Notes: generated by a model from the sequence alone, not told the origin. A stretch of 64,000 nucleotides of DNA from Chitinophaga vietnamensis (GCF_902167635.1 NZ_CABHMS010000004.1:558001-622000); one strand, 5' to 3'; positions 43,075 through 54,479 are shown, counted from the stretch's first letter. Numbers and translations are program-made.

Positions 43075-44067
43075 ATGAAACATCTATGGATCCGCTTCGG
43101 CTGCTTCATGACCGGATATAATTACAATATCCTGCGAAACTGTAGTGAAGCTGCTTTTAAATCTGTGAAGAAGTATACCGCAGCCATGTTGATCGTTTGC
43201 ATTTTATGGTTTTTTATCGGGTTTACTTTTGCGCATCGTTATTTGTCGCTCAGTTTGCCAGGTTGCATATTTGCCGGATTGCTCGCTACTGTGATCATCG
43301 TACAGGTAGAAAAGCAAATTGTCTTATCTACCCATCCAGGCCGGCTGTTGCTGATCTTCAGGGCTTGCCTGGCGCTCATGATGTCTGTGCTGGGAGCTGT
43401 GATCATTGATCAGATATTGTTCGCAAAAGATATTGAGATAGAGAAAATCTCCTACGTCTCAAAAAAAGTAGACGGGCTATTACCCTCGAAGACGGAAGAA
43501 CTAAGAAGGCAGATTGCCACGCTGGATACAGCGATCAACAAAAAAGAGCAGGAAAAAGATAATTACATCCAGGATATCAGTAAACATCCAACCATCACCA
43601 CCACCACTACGGCAACAGCCACCAAACGAATGCCTGAACGAAGTATAACAGCATCAGGCAGAGATACCACTATCTGGCGGACAACGCATGAAAATACGAC
43701 TGCATCTATGCCGGTGCCCAATCCCAAGATGGCCTTGCTGCCAGCCATCGACTCCACCATTGGCGCCATGCGGAAACAAAAGGCCCAAAAAGAAAACGAA
43801 TTGCTTGACATCAAGCCTGCCATTGAAAAGGCAATGAAAGAGAGCACAGGTTTTCTGGATGAACTAACCATCATGAAACAGATGTTATCCGCGTCCAGCA
43901 TCGCATTATTTTTCTGGTTGCTGTGGATCCTGTTTTTCCTGTTTATTGAATTGCTGGTATTAGTCAGTAAGATGGGCGAGGGGGCGAATGATTATGAGAA
44001 GGTGGTATTGCATCATATGAATTTGCAGATACGAAGGCTGGAGGCGCTCGGAAAAGGATTTGAGTGA
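43075..44067 (+). CDS. DUF4407 membrane protein
   Basis: A 330-residue protein with the DUF4407 plan: membrane helices at about 35-54, 59-79, 91-115 and 274-297 (Asp112 lies inside helix 3), separated by a large charged loop (116-273) with two coiled-coil stretches (128-170 and 227-265) around a Thr-rich segment. The family has no established function. It is the last gene of the four-gene cassette, followed by a terminator. Confidence 0.85.
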   Translation: MKHLWIRFGCFMTGYNYNILRNCSEAAFKSVKKYTAAMLIVCILWFFIGFTFAHRYLSLSLPGCIFAGLLATVIIVQVEKQIVLSTHPGRLLLIFRACLALMMSVLGAVIIDQILFAKDIEIEKISYVSKKVDGLLPSKTEELRRQIATLDTAINKKEQEKDNYIQDISKHPTITTTTTATATKRMPERSITASGRDTTIWRTTHENTTASMPVPNPKMALLPAIDSTIGAMRKQKAQKENELLDIKPAIEKAMKESTGFLDELTIMKQMLSASSIALFFWLLWILFFLFIELLVLVSKMGEGANDYEKVVLHHMNLQIRRLEALGKGFE

Positions 44068-44087
44068 TACGGTTTTTAAGAAGGACG

Positions 44088-44116
44088 AAGCCCGTTGGTC
44101 AGTGGCCAACGGGCTT
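44088..44116 (+). terminator. Terminator of the HNH/DUF4407 cassette
   Basis: AAGCCCGTTGG (44088-44098) pairs perfectly with CCAACGGGCTT (44106-44116); the T run after it is short. Confidence 0.7.
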
Positions 44117-44254
44117 TGTTGTGCTGCGGCTATCTCGTTCAAAAGTTCGGGCCTTTTAAAAATGGAACAGCAGTAATATCTTTCTGTTGTACGAACAAAT
44201 TCGTACATTTAGTGAAAAGCCACATTCTTTTAACCTTTTATTCCAGTTTACCAT

Positions 44255-45886
44255 ATGACTACCCGTAGAGATTTTATGAAACAGTCAGGCCTGGCCTCAC
44301 TGGCTTTATTAACTCCTCAGCTATCGTACGCTTTTGCCGGCGCCAGTGAAAGAAAATTTACGCAGTTACGTAAAGCAATTGCATCTCATGCCGCCACCTT
44401 GAAAATCCCTGGCCTTGTGGCAGCTGTTGTAGAAGATGGGCAAGTTACTTTTCTGCAAACAGAAGGCTTTGCTGACCTTGATTTGAAAATTCCTGTTAGC
44501 CGTAATCATATTTTTCCGGTTGCATCACTGACTAAAACATTTGCTGCAGTAACGTTGATGAAGTATGAACAAGAAGGTAAGATCAGCATGGATGACTATA
44601 TTCTGGACTATCCTTTTTTTCCTGTTGGTCTTACTCCCGATCGTTTGCAAACACCCAATATCAAAATAAAACATGTGCTGAGCCATACTTCAGAGGGCGT
44701 GCCTGGTTCTAACTATATTTATAATGGTAACCGATATAGTTTCGTGTATGGCGTATTCGAGAAAATGAGCGGTAATACCAGGCATTACGAGGCCTTTGCT
44801 GATGAGCTGAATAAGCATATTCTGCGGCCACTTGCGATGAAGAATACTTTTCCTGGTTATCCCAATAAGGTGATTGCGCCGGCTTCGGTAGTAACAGCTT
44901 ATTCTTGGGACCGGGAACTTCAAAAATTTAATCCGGATAAGGGTCTGCAAAATGCTACTATCTTATTTCCCGCAACAAATCTGTTCACTACCCTGGATGA
45001 TCTTGTGGCATATAGTTCAGCTCTTGACAGCAATACCATTTTGACAGCGGATCACTATACAAAGTTGACAACTCCGTTTGTTACAAATAGCGGTAGGGAA
45101 AACCCGTACGGACTTGGCTGGGCAACTCAGCGGATTGCGAACAGGCATGTGCACTGGCATTATGGATATGGCGATTCATACGCGGCTCTTATTATCCGAA
45201 TACCAAAGGAGAAAAAGGCGTTTATCTTACTTAGTAATAGTGCTGCTGCATCAGCGCCTTTCTTTTTAGGCTACGGGAATTTGCTAAGCTCGCCTTTTGC
45301 AGTAGCCTTTTTCAAACATTTTATCAATGAACAGGATACAATGTTCTCTTATAATGATTTAGTCCGCAATAAAAGCAGGGTACAAAATCCTTTACTATTC
45401 GATGAAGTTTTAAGCCAGGCACTGATGCGTTATTATGCTGAACAAAACTATCATGAGAATAAAGGGGAAGCCCTTGCTCTCATGCAGTACCTGGCGCAAA
45501 ATGATCCTTCGGGTTTTCAAAGAATCGACGGATCTCTCATTTACTTATTGGAGAAATTAGGCAACCAGGAATTAAAGGCGCAAATGGAAGCTGCTATCAA
45601 TGCTTATGCTGCTAGTGATTATTTTCATCCGGAAATTCATGATGGTATTGCCCGTTGGTTTGATCATAGTGGCAATAAAGAAGCAGCGCGGTTATGGTAT
45701 CATAAATTGGCGGATAGCAAATGGTATGGCGAACAATGGCCTGTCAGAAATGCCTGTACCGAATTAGGTAAGTACTACCTTGGACAAGGTGAAAAAGAAA
45801 AAGGTCGATCATATCTATGGCAGGAAGCCTTGTATGCGCCGGACGATGCGGCCCGACAGGTAACGCTGATGAATTCCTTTAAATGA
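44255..45886 (+). CDS. Serine hydrolase of the beta-lactamase/penicillin-binding protein class C fold
   Basis: A 543-residue exported protein. A twin-arginine-type signal (TTRRDFMKQSG) leads into a class C beta-lactamase-like domain with SLTK at 91-94 (nucleophile Ser91, Lys94). At the usual YxN position the sequence reads YSF, so the Asn appears replaced, and the third motif is HYGYG-like rather than KTG. The C-terminal 180 residues are helical and TPR-like (EAARLWYHKLADSKWYGEQ). Family members are esterases, D-aminopeptidases or peptidases more often than true beta-lactamases. By eye the gene is richer in A and T than its neighbours, which may mean recent acquisition. Confidence 0.82.
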   Translation: MTTRRDFMKQSGLASLALLTPQLSYAFAGASERKFTQLRKAIASHAATLKIPGLVAAVVEDGQVTFLQTEGFADLDLKIPVSRNHIFPVASLTKTFAAVTLMKYEQEGKISMDDYILDYPFFPVGLTPDRLQTPNIKIKHVLSHTSEGVPGSNYIYNGNRYSFVYGVFEKMSGNTRHYEAFADELNKHILRPLAMKNTFPGYPNKVIAPASVVTAYSWDRELQKFNPDKGLQNATILFPATNLFTTLDDLVAYSSALDSNTILTADHYTKLTTPFVTNSGRENPYGLGWATQRIANRHVHWHYGYGDSYAALIIRIPKEKKAFILLSNSAAASAPFFLGYGNLLSSPFAVAFFKHFINEQDTMFSYNDLVRNKSRVQNPLLFDEVLSQALMRYYAEQNYHENKGEALALMQYLAQNDPSGFQRIDGSLIYLLEKLGNQELKAQMEAAINAYAASDYFHPEIHDGIARWFDHSGNKEAARLWYHKLADSKWYGEQWPVRNACTELGKYYLGQGEKEKGRSYLWQEALYAPDDAARQVTLMNSFK

Positions 45887-45942
45887 ATAAATGTGTTTCA
45901 ATCTTTAAAGATTTTATTTTCGATCCATACGAAAATGAAAAA

Positions 45943-45975
45943 GGGGACAAGCCATCGTGATGATGATTTGTCCCC
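45943..45975. terminator. Hairpin between the convergent serine hydrolase and VOC genes
   Basis: GGGGACAA (45943-45950) pairs with TTGTCCCC (45968-45975), preceded by an A run. It can end the VOC transcript on the minus strand. The short plus-strand frame across it is not taken as a gene. Confidence 0.55.
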
Positions 45976-46030
45976 GCTGTGGAAAACGGTTTACAAAAAC
46001 CTGAATTTTGTTTCAGAAAAAATGTGTTTA

Positions 46031-46441
46031 TTATCCCTGAGTTGGAAATTTAGTAATGTCCATATAGAAAACTTCCCAGGTATGTCCGTCCAAATCTTCA
46101 ATGGTCCGCTGTTGCATAAAGCCATAGTCTCTCAGTTCGTTGGGTTCTTTTCCTCCTGCCTTGAGTCCATTTGTTACTAAACTGTTTACTTCATCCAGGC
46201 TATCCATAGACAAGGAGAAAAGTCCTGCCAGCGTTGATTTTGTGTCTGCTAATGGTTTGGTAGCAAAAGTTTTGAACTTTTCATGGGTCATTATCATCAC
46301 AAAAATGTTCTCGCTCCAAACCATGCATTTTGCGGTGTCATCCGAAAATTGGGGATTGTTGGTAAATCCTAATGCAGTGTAAAAGTCCAGTGATTTTTGA
46401 AGGTCTTTTACCGGTAAATTGATGAATACTTGTTTTGCCAT
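46031..46441 (-). CDS. VOC-family protein (glyoxalase-like)
   Basis: A 136-residue VOC protein of the branch annotated as lactoylglutathione lyase-like (QVFINLPVKDLQKSLDFYTALGF, AKCMVWSENIFVMIMTHEKF, IEDLDGHTWEVFYMD). Metal-site Glu is in the last strand (WEVFY). Its tone is AT-richer, like the serine hydrolase beside it. Substrate unknown. Confidence 0.86.
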   Translation of the reverse strand: MAKQVFINLPVKDLQKSLDFYTALGFTNNPQFSDDTAKCMVWSENIFVMIMTHEKFKTFATKPLADTKSTLAGLFSLSMDSLDEVNSLVTNGLKAGGKEPNELRDYGFMQQRTIEDLDGHTWEVFYMDITKFPTQG

Positions 46442-46586
46442 CTTATTAGTTTTTACAGGATGAATTTTAGGATAGTAAATATACGAAACGGCCAGGGTTG
46501 CCCAAGAAATTAACGGGAGGAATGATTGCCCTGCTGGAATCCCATTTGAATATGCATTTCAAATGCCTTTGATTTTGCTGAAAAAA

Positions 46587-46630
46587 AATCAGAGCCAAAT
46601 GGAATCTGGTATTTCCATTTGGCTCTGATT
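46587..46630 (-). terminator. Terminator of the minus-strand tRNA-Ser
   Basis: Two 18-base arms (46587-46604 and 46613-46630) are exact inverted copies. Read on the minus strand, the stem directly follows the tRNA and is followed by eight T. Confidence 0.85.
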
Positions 46631-46638
46631 GAAAGAGG

Positions 46639-46723
46639 CGGAGAGAGAGGGATTCGAACCCCCGGACCTTTAACAGTCAACGGTTTTCAAGACCGCCGCA
46701 ATCGACCGCTCTGCCATCTCTCC
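46639..46723 (-). tRNA. tRNA-Ser (anticodon TGA), second copy
   Basis: An 85-nt serine tRNA on the minus strand: acceptor GGAGAGA (46723-46717) with TCTCTCC (46646-46640), discriminator at 46639, anticodon loop CTTGAAA. Positions 8 to about 50 are identical to the copy at 19560-19644; the acceptor end and variable/T arms differ at a handful of bases. A TATACTTTCG sequence upstream resembles a -7 element. Confidence 0.95.
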
Positions 46724-46818
46724 GGTGCGAAAGTATAAAACGAAACTGTATTAACAAACTCCGGCGCATTTTTTTTGAAATTATTTTTCGCGTATAATAC
46801 GCGCGTAGGTTGTCTTTG

Positions 46819-47033
46819 CTCAGGATTTAATGATTGAAAGGATTACCAGGATTTTTTTACAGGATTAAAAAAGATGAAAGGAGATTGATGAGAAGATCAA
46901 CGAGGTTCCTGCCCTTGAAGCGCTCAAAGCGCTTCAAGGGCTATCATCGCGAATATCTTCCCGTCAATCTCCTTTCATCTTTTTTAATCCTGTAAAAAAA
47001 TCCTGGTAATCCTTTCAATCATTAAATCCTGAG
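46819..47033. repeat. 215-nt nested palindrome with 70-bp perfect arms
   Basis: The left arm 46819-46888 and right arm 46964-47033 are exact inverted copies over 70 bases; pairing continues inward 9 more bases with two mismatches. Inside lies a second stem, CCCTTGAAGCGCT (46912-46924) with AGCGCTTCAAGGG (46928-46940). Each long arm holds four copies of GGATT. No frame of note runs through it. It sits between tRNA-Ser and the DoxX promoter. It could be a non-autonomous mobile unit, a structured RNA or a cruciform; it is far too long for an ordinary terminator. Confidence 0.9.
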
Positions 47034-47041
47034 AAAAAAAA

Positions 47042-47086
47042 TTTGAGAAACCAATTAGTTGCACGTATATTTGCAACCGAATGGTT
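47042..47086 (+). promoter_or_regulatory. Promoter and paired operator of the DoxX-ArsR-SRPBCC operon
   Basis: TTTG (47042-47045) and TATATTTG (47066-47073) give a 20-base-spaced Bacteroidota promoter. AACCAATTAGTT (47049-47060) and AACCGAATGGTT (47075-47086) agree at 9 of 12 positions and flank the -7 element, as expected for binding sites of the ArsR-type regulator encoded in the operon. Confidence 0.55.
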
Positions 47087-47106
47087 TACTATTTAAATCT
47101 TATACA

Positions 47107-47487
47107 ATGAAAAACAAGATCCTCTTTATTTTATGCCTGCTGACCGGCCTGATGTTTATAAATGCCGGCCTGGATAAATTCTTCCATTACATGCCGGTGC
47201 CTAAAGATATGCCGGAGAAAATGACGAAGGTCATAGCGGCATATGTGCAAATCGGCTGGCTGCTGCCGCTGGTAGGCTTTATTGAAATATTGGGCGGCGC
47301 ACTCCTGATCTTCAAAAGAACCAGGGCATTAGGAGCCGTGGTTATATTACCCGTGCTCAGCGGCATCCTGCTGGCCAATATCACCACAGCGCCATCAGGC
47401 CTGCCGATCGTACTGGTGTTGATCGCTATCCTGCTTTGGGTAATGATCGAGAACAAAGAAAAATATTTACCGATGATCGGGAAATAA
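47107..47487 (+). CDS. DoxX-like membrane protein
   Basis: A 126-residue protein with four hydrophobic helices (about 3-21, 45-65, 70-90, 96-115) and the DoxX-like start [21 protein letters not shown]. DoxX relatives take part in membrane redox or quinone-linked processes, mostly poorly defined. ATG 47107 is used; the upstream extension overlaps the promoter. First gene of an operon with ArsR and SRPBCC genes. Confidence 0.85.
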   Translation: MKNKILFILCLLTGLMFINAGLDKFFHYMPVPKDMPEKMTKVIAAYVQIGWLLPLVGFIEILGGALLIFKRTRALGAVVILPVLSGILLANITTAPSGLPIVLVLIAILLWVMIENKEKYLPMIGK

Positions 47488-47498
47488 ATATTTATGCC

Positions 47499-47816
47499 AT
47501 GAGAAGAGATGTTTTCCAGGCCATCGCCGATCCCACCAGAAGGGCCATCATCGCATTAATCGCGATGCAGTCGATGACGCCCAATGCCATTGCCGAACAT
47601 TTCGATATGAGCCGGCAAGCCATTTCAAAGCACCTGAAAATCCTGACCGAATGTGAACTGGTACAACCAGCACAACAGGGCCGCGAAATCTATTATCAGT
47701 TGGAAATTGACAAGATGAAAGAGATAGATAAATGGCTGGAACAATTCCGGAAGATATGGGAAACCCGCTTTCAACAACTTGATCAACTCCTGTCCACCAT
47801 AAAAAAGAAAAAGTAA
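47499..47816 (+). CDS. ArsR-type winged-helix regulator
   Basis: A 105-residue regulator ([56 protein letters not shown] wing). No metal-binding Cys motif is present, so it belongs to the group that pairs with SRPBCC genes instead of the metal sensors. ATG 47499 follows the DoxX stop by 11 bases; the stop shares a base with the next gene's ATG. Confidence 0.9.
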   Translation: MRRDVFQAIADPTRRAIIALIAMQSMTPNAIAEHFDMSRQAISKHLKILTECELVQPAQQGREIYYQLEIDKMKEIDKWLEQFRKIWETRFQQLDQLLSTIKKKK

Positions 47817-48316
47817 TGACACCTCGCTTACAGTTCGATTTCATCGCAGACAAAAAAAATAATACCCTCACCATCGTACGTGAATTTCAGGCCGGCCGCC
47901 AGCTGGTATGGGATTGCTATACCAAAAGCGAATTGCTCGACAAATGGTTTGCACCGGCTCCGCTAAGCACCAAAACCAAATCAATGGCATTCCGCGAAGG
48001 CGGCCACTGGCACTATGCCATGGTAGAACCCAATGGCACGGAATATTGGGGCTATGTTACCTATCTCCACATCCAGCCGATCGACTACTACACCTCCCTC
48101 GATGCTTTCTCCAACGAAGCCGGCGAGATCAATAAAGACCTGCCACAGGCACAATGGCGCGTAACGTTTACCGATAAAGGAGAGAACGCCCTGGTAGAAA
48201 CAGTGGTGACCTATAAATCCCTTTCCGAACTGGAGCAGGTGATGCAAATGGGCATGGAAGAAGGCATGAAAGCCACCCTGAAGAAACTGGACGAGCTGCT
48301 GCTGAGCCTTAACTAA
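47816..48316 (+). CDS. SRPBCC protein (AHSA1-like)
   Basis: A 166-residue AHSA1/START-fold protein (VREFQAGRQLVWDCYTKSELLDKWFAPAPL, FREGGHWHYAMVEPNGTEYWGYVTY, MEEGMKATLKKLDELL). It binds a hydrophobic ligand in related structures. Translational coupling to the ArsR gene is typical of this two-gene module. Confidence 0.88.
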   Translation: MTPRLQFDFIADKKNNTLTIVREFQAGRQLVWDCYTKSELLDKWFAPAPLSTKTKSMAFREGGHWHYAMVEPNGTEYWGYVTYLHIQPIDYYTSLDAFSNEAGEINKDLPQAQWRVTFTDKGENALVETVVTYKSLSELEQVMQMGMEEGMKATLKKLDELLLSLN

Positions 48317-48409
48317 GAATAACTGCTAAAGAAACTGGGGTACGCATACAGCCATGCGTACCCCCATTTAACGGCAAATTTTTATTTGCACACTTTCATA
48401 AAATAATAT

Positions 48410-48444
48410 TATCTTAGTAACTAAGATATTTAGTTAATAAGATA
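48410..48444. promoter_or_regulatory. MarR operator: perfect palindrome plus a degenerate second copy
   Basis: TATCTTAG-TAA-CTAAGATA (48410-48428) is a perfect 8-3-8 palindrome; a related sequence TATTTAGTTAATAAGATA overlaps it (48427-48444). Both lie just before the marR start codon, typical of MarR autoregulation. Confidence 0.75.
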
Positions 48445-48447
48445 AAG

Positions 48448-51515
<3,068 letters not shown>

Positions 51516-51528
51516 TCTTTTCGGCATT

Positions 51529-51990
51529 TTATTCATCCCACATGGAGAGGCGCTCATCCAGTATCTCCAACATGCTGCTCCAGGAAGCTTTTATACGGTC
51601 GGCATGTTCAGCCCATTTGATATCCATATCATGTTGCAGGATAAACGTACAGCCCTCTCCGGAGGGTTGTATGCTGATGGTAACGGTGCTCTCGTCTCCG
51701 GCATCAATATTATTGCCCCAGGTGAAAACAAGGCGGATGGGCCTCACTATTTCCAGGTAGGTGCCGATATGATCAAGTATCATATCGCCTCTTTTTACTT
51801 TATAGCTGAAACGGCCACCAGGGCGGGGATCATTGGTGAGATGGATGATCTCTTCTTTCCGTACCGTAGGGCCGAACATCCATTTGCCCAGCAATTCCGG
51901 GGTAAGCCAGGCGTCAAATATCTCTTCTGCCGGATGATGAAAATGTTGTTCAATATGAACGACGGCCCTGTTATCGGATTCCAGTTTCAT
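51529..51990 (-). CDS. SRPBCC protein (AHSA1-like)
   Basis: A 153-residue AHSA1-type protein (VVHIEQHFHHPAEEIFDAWLTPELLGKWMFGP, GGRFSYKVKRGDMILDHIGTY, EHADRIKASWSSMLEILDERL). ATG 51990 is used; the longer frame starts with TTG. Two copies of GTACAAA just upstream (about 51993-52014) lie in the likely promoter. It is convergent with rph and separated from the MFS gene by 46 bases in the same direction. Confidence 0.86.
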   Translation of the reverse strand: MKLESDNRAVVHIEQHFHHPAEEIFDAWLTPELLGKWMFGPTVRKEEIIHLTNDPRPGGRFSYKVKRGDMILDHIGTYLEIVRPIRLVFTWGNNIDAGDESTVTISIQPSGEGCTFILQHDMDIKWAEHADRIKASWSSMLEILDERLSMWDE

Positions 51991-52036
51991 ATGTACAAAG
52001 TTGTTACAGTACAAATGTATTCACTTTGCAACGAAA

Positions 52037-53281
52037 TTATTTTTTCTGCATTGTCTCTTTCATCCTTATCCAAACAAGTACACCTGAGAGAAAGGTAACA
52101 AACCCTGCAATGTGAACGGCCCATACAAGTCCGAACAAACTGGCCGCTATACCGGCCATGAGGGCGCCCGCAGCATAGCCGATATCCCGCCAGAAACGGT
52201 AGACGCCGAGTGAGGAAGCACGCCAGGAAGGATGTGCCGCATCGCTCACCGCCGCCAGCAGCGCGGGGTATACCATCGCGGTGCCAATGCCCAGCAATAC
52301 CGAACCGGTGAGGCCGGATGCCAGCGGTGGCAACAGTTCCAGCCCAATCACGATGTGGCCCAACACCTGCACAAACATGCCCCATACGATCAGCGGCTTT
52401 CTGCCGATACGGTCTGCCAGTGGCCCGGTGATGATCTGCCCTACGCCCCATACCACCGGGTAAACGGCTTTGATCCAGCCAACGCCTTCCAGTCCTATGC
52501 CCAGAGAAATGAACAGCAAAGGGAAAACGCCCCACGACATCCCGTCATTGAGGTTATTGATCAACCCTGCCTGCGATATGGCAAAAAGATTTTTGTTCCG
52601 GATAGATGTTTCTTTGAACACCCATAACAAGTTGGGTTTGTGCGCCCGCTCTCCCGCGCCGGTGCTGGCCGTTTGCGCGGACTCCAGCCGTGCATGGCGG
52701 CGGGTGTCTTTGATCACAAGCATGGATAATAATAATCCGGCAATGGTATAGAAGATGCCAATGTAAAAAGGTTGTGGCCTTAATCCGTATATCGATGCGA
52801 GGTAACCGGTGAGTAATGCGGTGAGGCCTACAGCGCCATATCCGGCGGCTTCGTTGAGGCCCATAGCCAGACCGCGTTTTGTAGGCCCCACGAGGTCTAT
52901 TTTCATGTTCACTGTCATGGACCAGGCCAGCCCCTGGCTGATGCCCAATAGTACATTGGCCAGGATGATCCAGTTCCAGGAAGGGCCCCAGGCCAGGAGA
53001 AAAGGCACGGGCAGCCCAACGAGCCAACCCAGTACCAGTACACGTTTGCGGGTATATCTATCTGCCAGTACCCCGGAGACAAGATTCGTGAAAGCCTTGA
53101 CTACTCCAAATGCAATGATGAAACTGAATACCACCATATCGGAACCGATCTTGAATTCCTCTGTTCCTACCAATGGCACCACCGTTCTTTCCAGGCCTAC
53201 CATACCGCCTACCAGCATATTCACCAGTACCAGCCAGGTAAATTGTTGCCAGTTCTCCTTTAATCCTAACTTGATTTCCAC
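52037..53281 (-). CDS. Major facilitator superfamily transporter
   Basis: A 414-residue inner membrane transporter with about 12 hydrophobic helices in two halves (GVLADRYTRKRVLVLGWLVG is the loop 2-3 signature; ADRIGRKPLIVWGM the matching loop in the second half). Substrate cannot be told. It is the last gene of the operon rhodanese - TlpA - ArsR-rhodanese - MFS, 4 bases after the regulator, so its cargo is likely connected to sulfur or thiol stress, or to a toxic ion. Confidence 0.9.
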   Translation of the reverse strand: MEIKLGLKENWQQFTWLVLVNMLVGGMVGLERTVVPLVGTEEFKIGSDMVVFSFIIAFGVVKAFTNLVSGVLADRYTRKRVLVLGWLVGLPVPFLLAWGPSWNWIILANVLLGISQGLAWSMTVNMKIDLVGPTKRGLAMGLNEAAGYGAVGLTALLTGYLASIYGLRPQPFYIGIFYTIAGLLLSMLVIKDTRRHARLESAQTASTGAGERAHKPNLLWVFKETSIRNKNLFAISQAGLINNLNDGMSWGVFPLLFISLGIGLEGVGWIKAVYPVVWGVGQIITGPLADRIGRKPLIVWGMFVQVLGHIVIGLELLPPLASGLTGSVLLGIGTAMVYPALLAAVSDAAHPSWRASSLGVYRFWRDIGYAAGALMAGIAASLFGLVWAVHIAGFVTFLSGVLVWIRMKETMQKK

Positions 53282-53285
53282 GTGA

Positions 53286-53969
53286 TCATATTTGAGGTGA
53301 GTGCTGCCGCTTATGCGCCACTGGCAAGCCTTTCAGGGCCCAGTCGGGATACCCTTCGTTCATGCGCATAGCTTTGTAGCCCTTCTTTTTCAGCAGTGCT
53401 ACGGCTTCGTCGGCATATACACAGAAAGGTCCGCGGCAATAGGCGACGATCATTTTATTTTTCGGGAGATCTTTTAACATCCTTCCCAGCTTGTCCACCG
53501 GCATGGAGATCGCGCGGTGGATATGGCCCCTGTTGTATTCTTCTTCCGGTCTTACATCCAGCAAAATCACATCCCCTTTCCTGATGATCTTCGCCAGCGT
53601 TTCGGCATCGATCGCTTCCAGGTCGTGATGGCCTTTTCTGAAATCCGCCACAACCTTCTCCACTGCTGCATTGCAGGCCATGCCTAATTCACGCAGGCCG
53701 GCCCAGGCCTGGAAAACGTTTTCACCGGCGAGGCGGTAATGAATAAAGTTTCCGTTGCGCGTGATGCTCACGAGTTTAGCGCTCTTCAAAGTTTGCAGAT
53801 GTTGAGAAGCATTGGCTACGGACATTCCTGTATGATGGGCAATCTCCTCCACTGAAAATGGTCCCTGGGCCAGCAGGTCTATTATTTCCAGGCGATGCGG
53901 GTTACTCATGGCTTTCGTTACCTTCGATAATTCCGCATACACTTTATCTTTAAAATCTCGCTTGTTCAT
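53286..53969 (-). CDS. ArsR-family regulator fused to a rhodanese domain
   Basis: A 227-residue fusion. The winged helix (residues 10-85, VTKAMSNPHRLEIIDLLAQ, IAHHTGMSVANASQHLQTLKSAKLV) is followed by a linker with Cys99 and a rhodanese domain (118-222) with active-site Cys178 in YCRGPFC and DVRPEEEYNRGHI. Rhodanese cysteines carry persulfide sulfur, so the protein may couple sulfur-transfer state to DNA binding. ATG 53969 is used; a longer frame would overlap the TlpA gene. The palindrome at 54941-54964 is its probable operator. Confidence 0.9.
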   Translation of the reverse strand: MNKRDFKDKVYAELSKVTKAMSNPHRLEIIDLLAQGPFSVEEIAHHTGMSVANASQHLQTLKSAKLVSITRNGNFIHYRLAGENVFQAWAGLRELGMACNAAVEKVVADFRKGHHDLEAIDAETLAKIIRKGDVILLDVRPEEEYNRGHIHRAISMPVDKLGRMLKDLPKNKMIVAYCRGPFCVYADEAVALLKKKGYKAMRMNEGYPDWALKGLPVAHKRQHSPQI

Positions 53970-53973
53970 ATGC

Positions 53974-54477
53974 CTATGGCTTTCCTGACAGATGCTCATG
54001 GATAAAATCTTCCAGCTCCTTACCATGCAGGTTGAAGGCGATGATCTTGCCACTTTCATCCACCAATACGTTAAACGGTAATGCCTCTACGCCGTAAGCC
54101 TTTGCTACCGGGCTTTTCCAGAAACGCAGATCACTTACCTGCGGCCAGGTGATAGCCAGTTTGCTGATGCCCTTCTCCCAATGCTCTTTCTTGCTATCCA
54201 GCGATACGCCCAGTATCTGGAATTTCCCCTGCTTTACGAAAGCCTCATTTTTTTGATAGATCGCTTTCAAGGCTGGTTGTTCCTGCACGCAGGGCGCGCA
54301 CCAGGTGGCCCAGAAATCCACCAGCACCAGCGCGCCTTTCAAGGCGCTGAGATGAAAAGGCTGGCCATCGGGCTGCGACAATGCTATCTCCGGCGCTTGC
54401 TGACGGATTTTCAATGCCTGCTGCGCGTTCGCGGCCAGACTGAAAAAGCAGCAAGCCAATAACAACATACGTTTCAT
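53974..54477 (-). CDS. TlpA-like exported thioredoxin
   Basis: A 167-residue protein with a signal peptide (1-18, ending ANA), a TlpA/ResA fold and the active site WCAPC (Cys60, Cys63), followed by the ALPFNVLVDESGKII cis-Pro region. It should reduce or shuttle disulfides in the periplasm. It lies 2 bases after the exported rhodanese gene, so both likely act together on periplasmic sulfur compounds. Confidence 0.92.
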   Translation of the reverse strand: MKRMLLLACCFFSLAANAQQALKIRQQAPEIALSQPDGQPFHLSALKGALVLVDFWATWCAPCVQEQPALKAIYQKNEAFVKQGKFQILGVSLDSKKEHWEKGISKLAITWPQVSDLRFWKSPVAKAYGVEALPFNVLVDESGKIIAFNLHGKELEDFIHEHLSGKP

Positions 54478-54479
54478 GG

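Noticed and set aside
44255-45886. True class C beta-lactamase (ampC)
   Set aside because: Only the SxxK motif is typical; the YxN and KTG motifs do not match, and the C-terminal extension is not seen in AmpC.
45893-46180. 95-codon plus-strand frame after the serine hydrolase
   Set aside because: It crosses the hairpin at 45943-45975 and overlaps the well-supported VOC gene on the other strand.
41671-46723. Genomic island integrated at the 3' end of tRNA-Ser (46639-46723)
   Set aside because: The tRNA 3' end does face the accessory genes, but I found no second copy of the tRNA end as an attachment site and no integrase gene, so no island is called.
46819-47033. Retron-type ncRNA
   Set aside because: Long inverted arms resemble an msd stem, but no reverse transcriptase gene is in the window and no conserved msr features could be seen.
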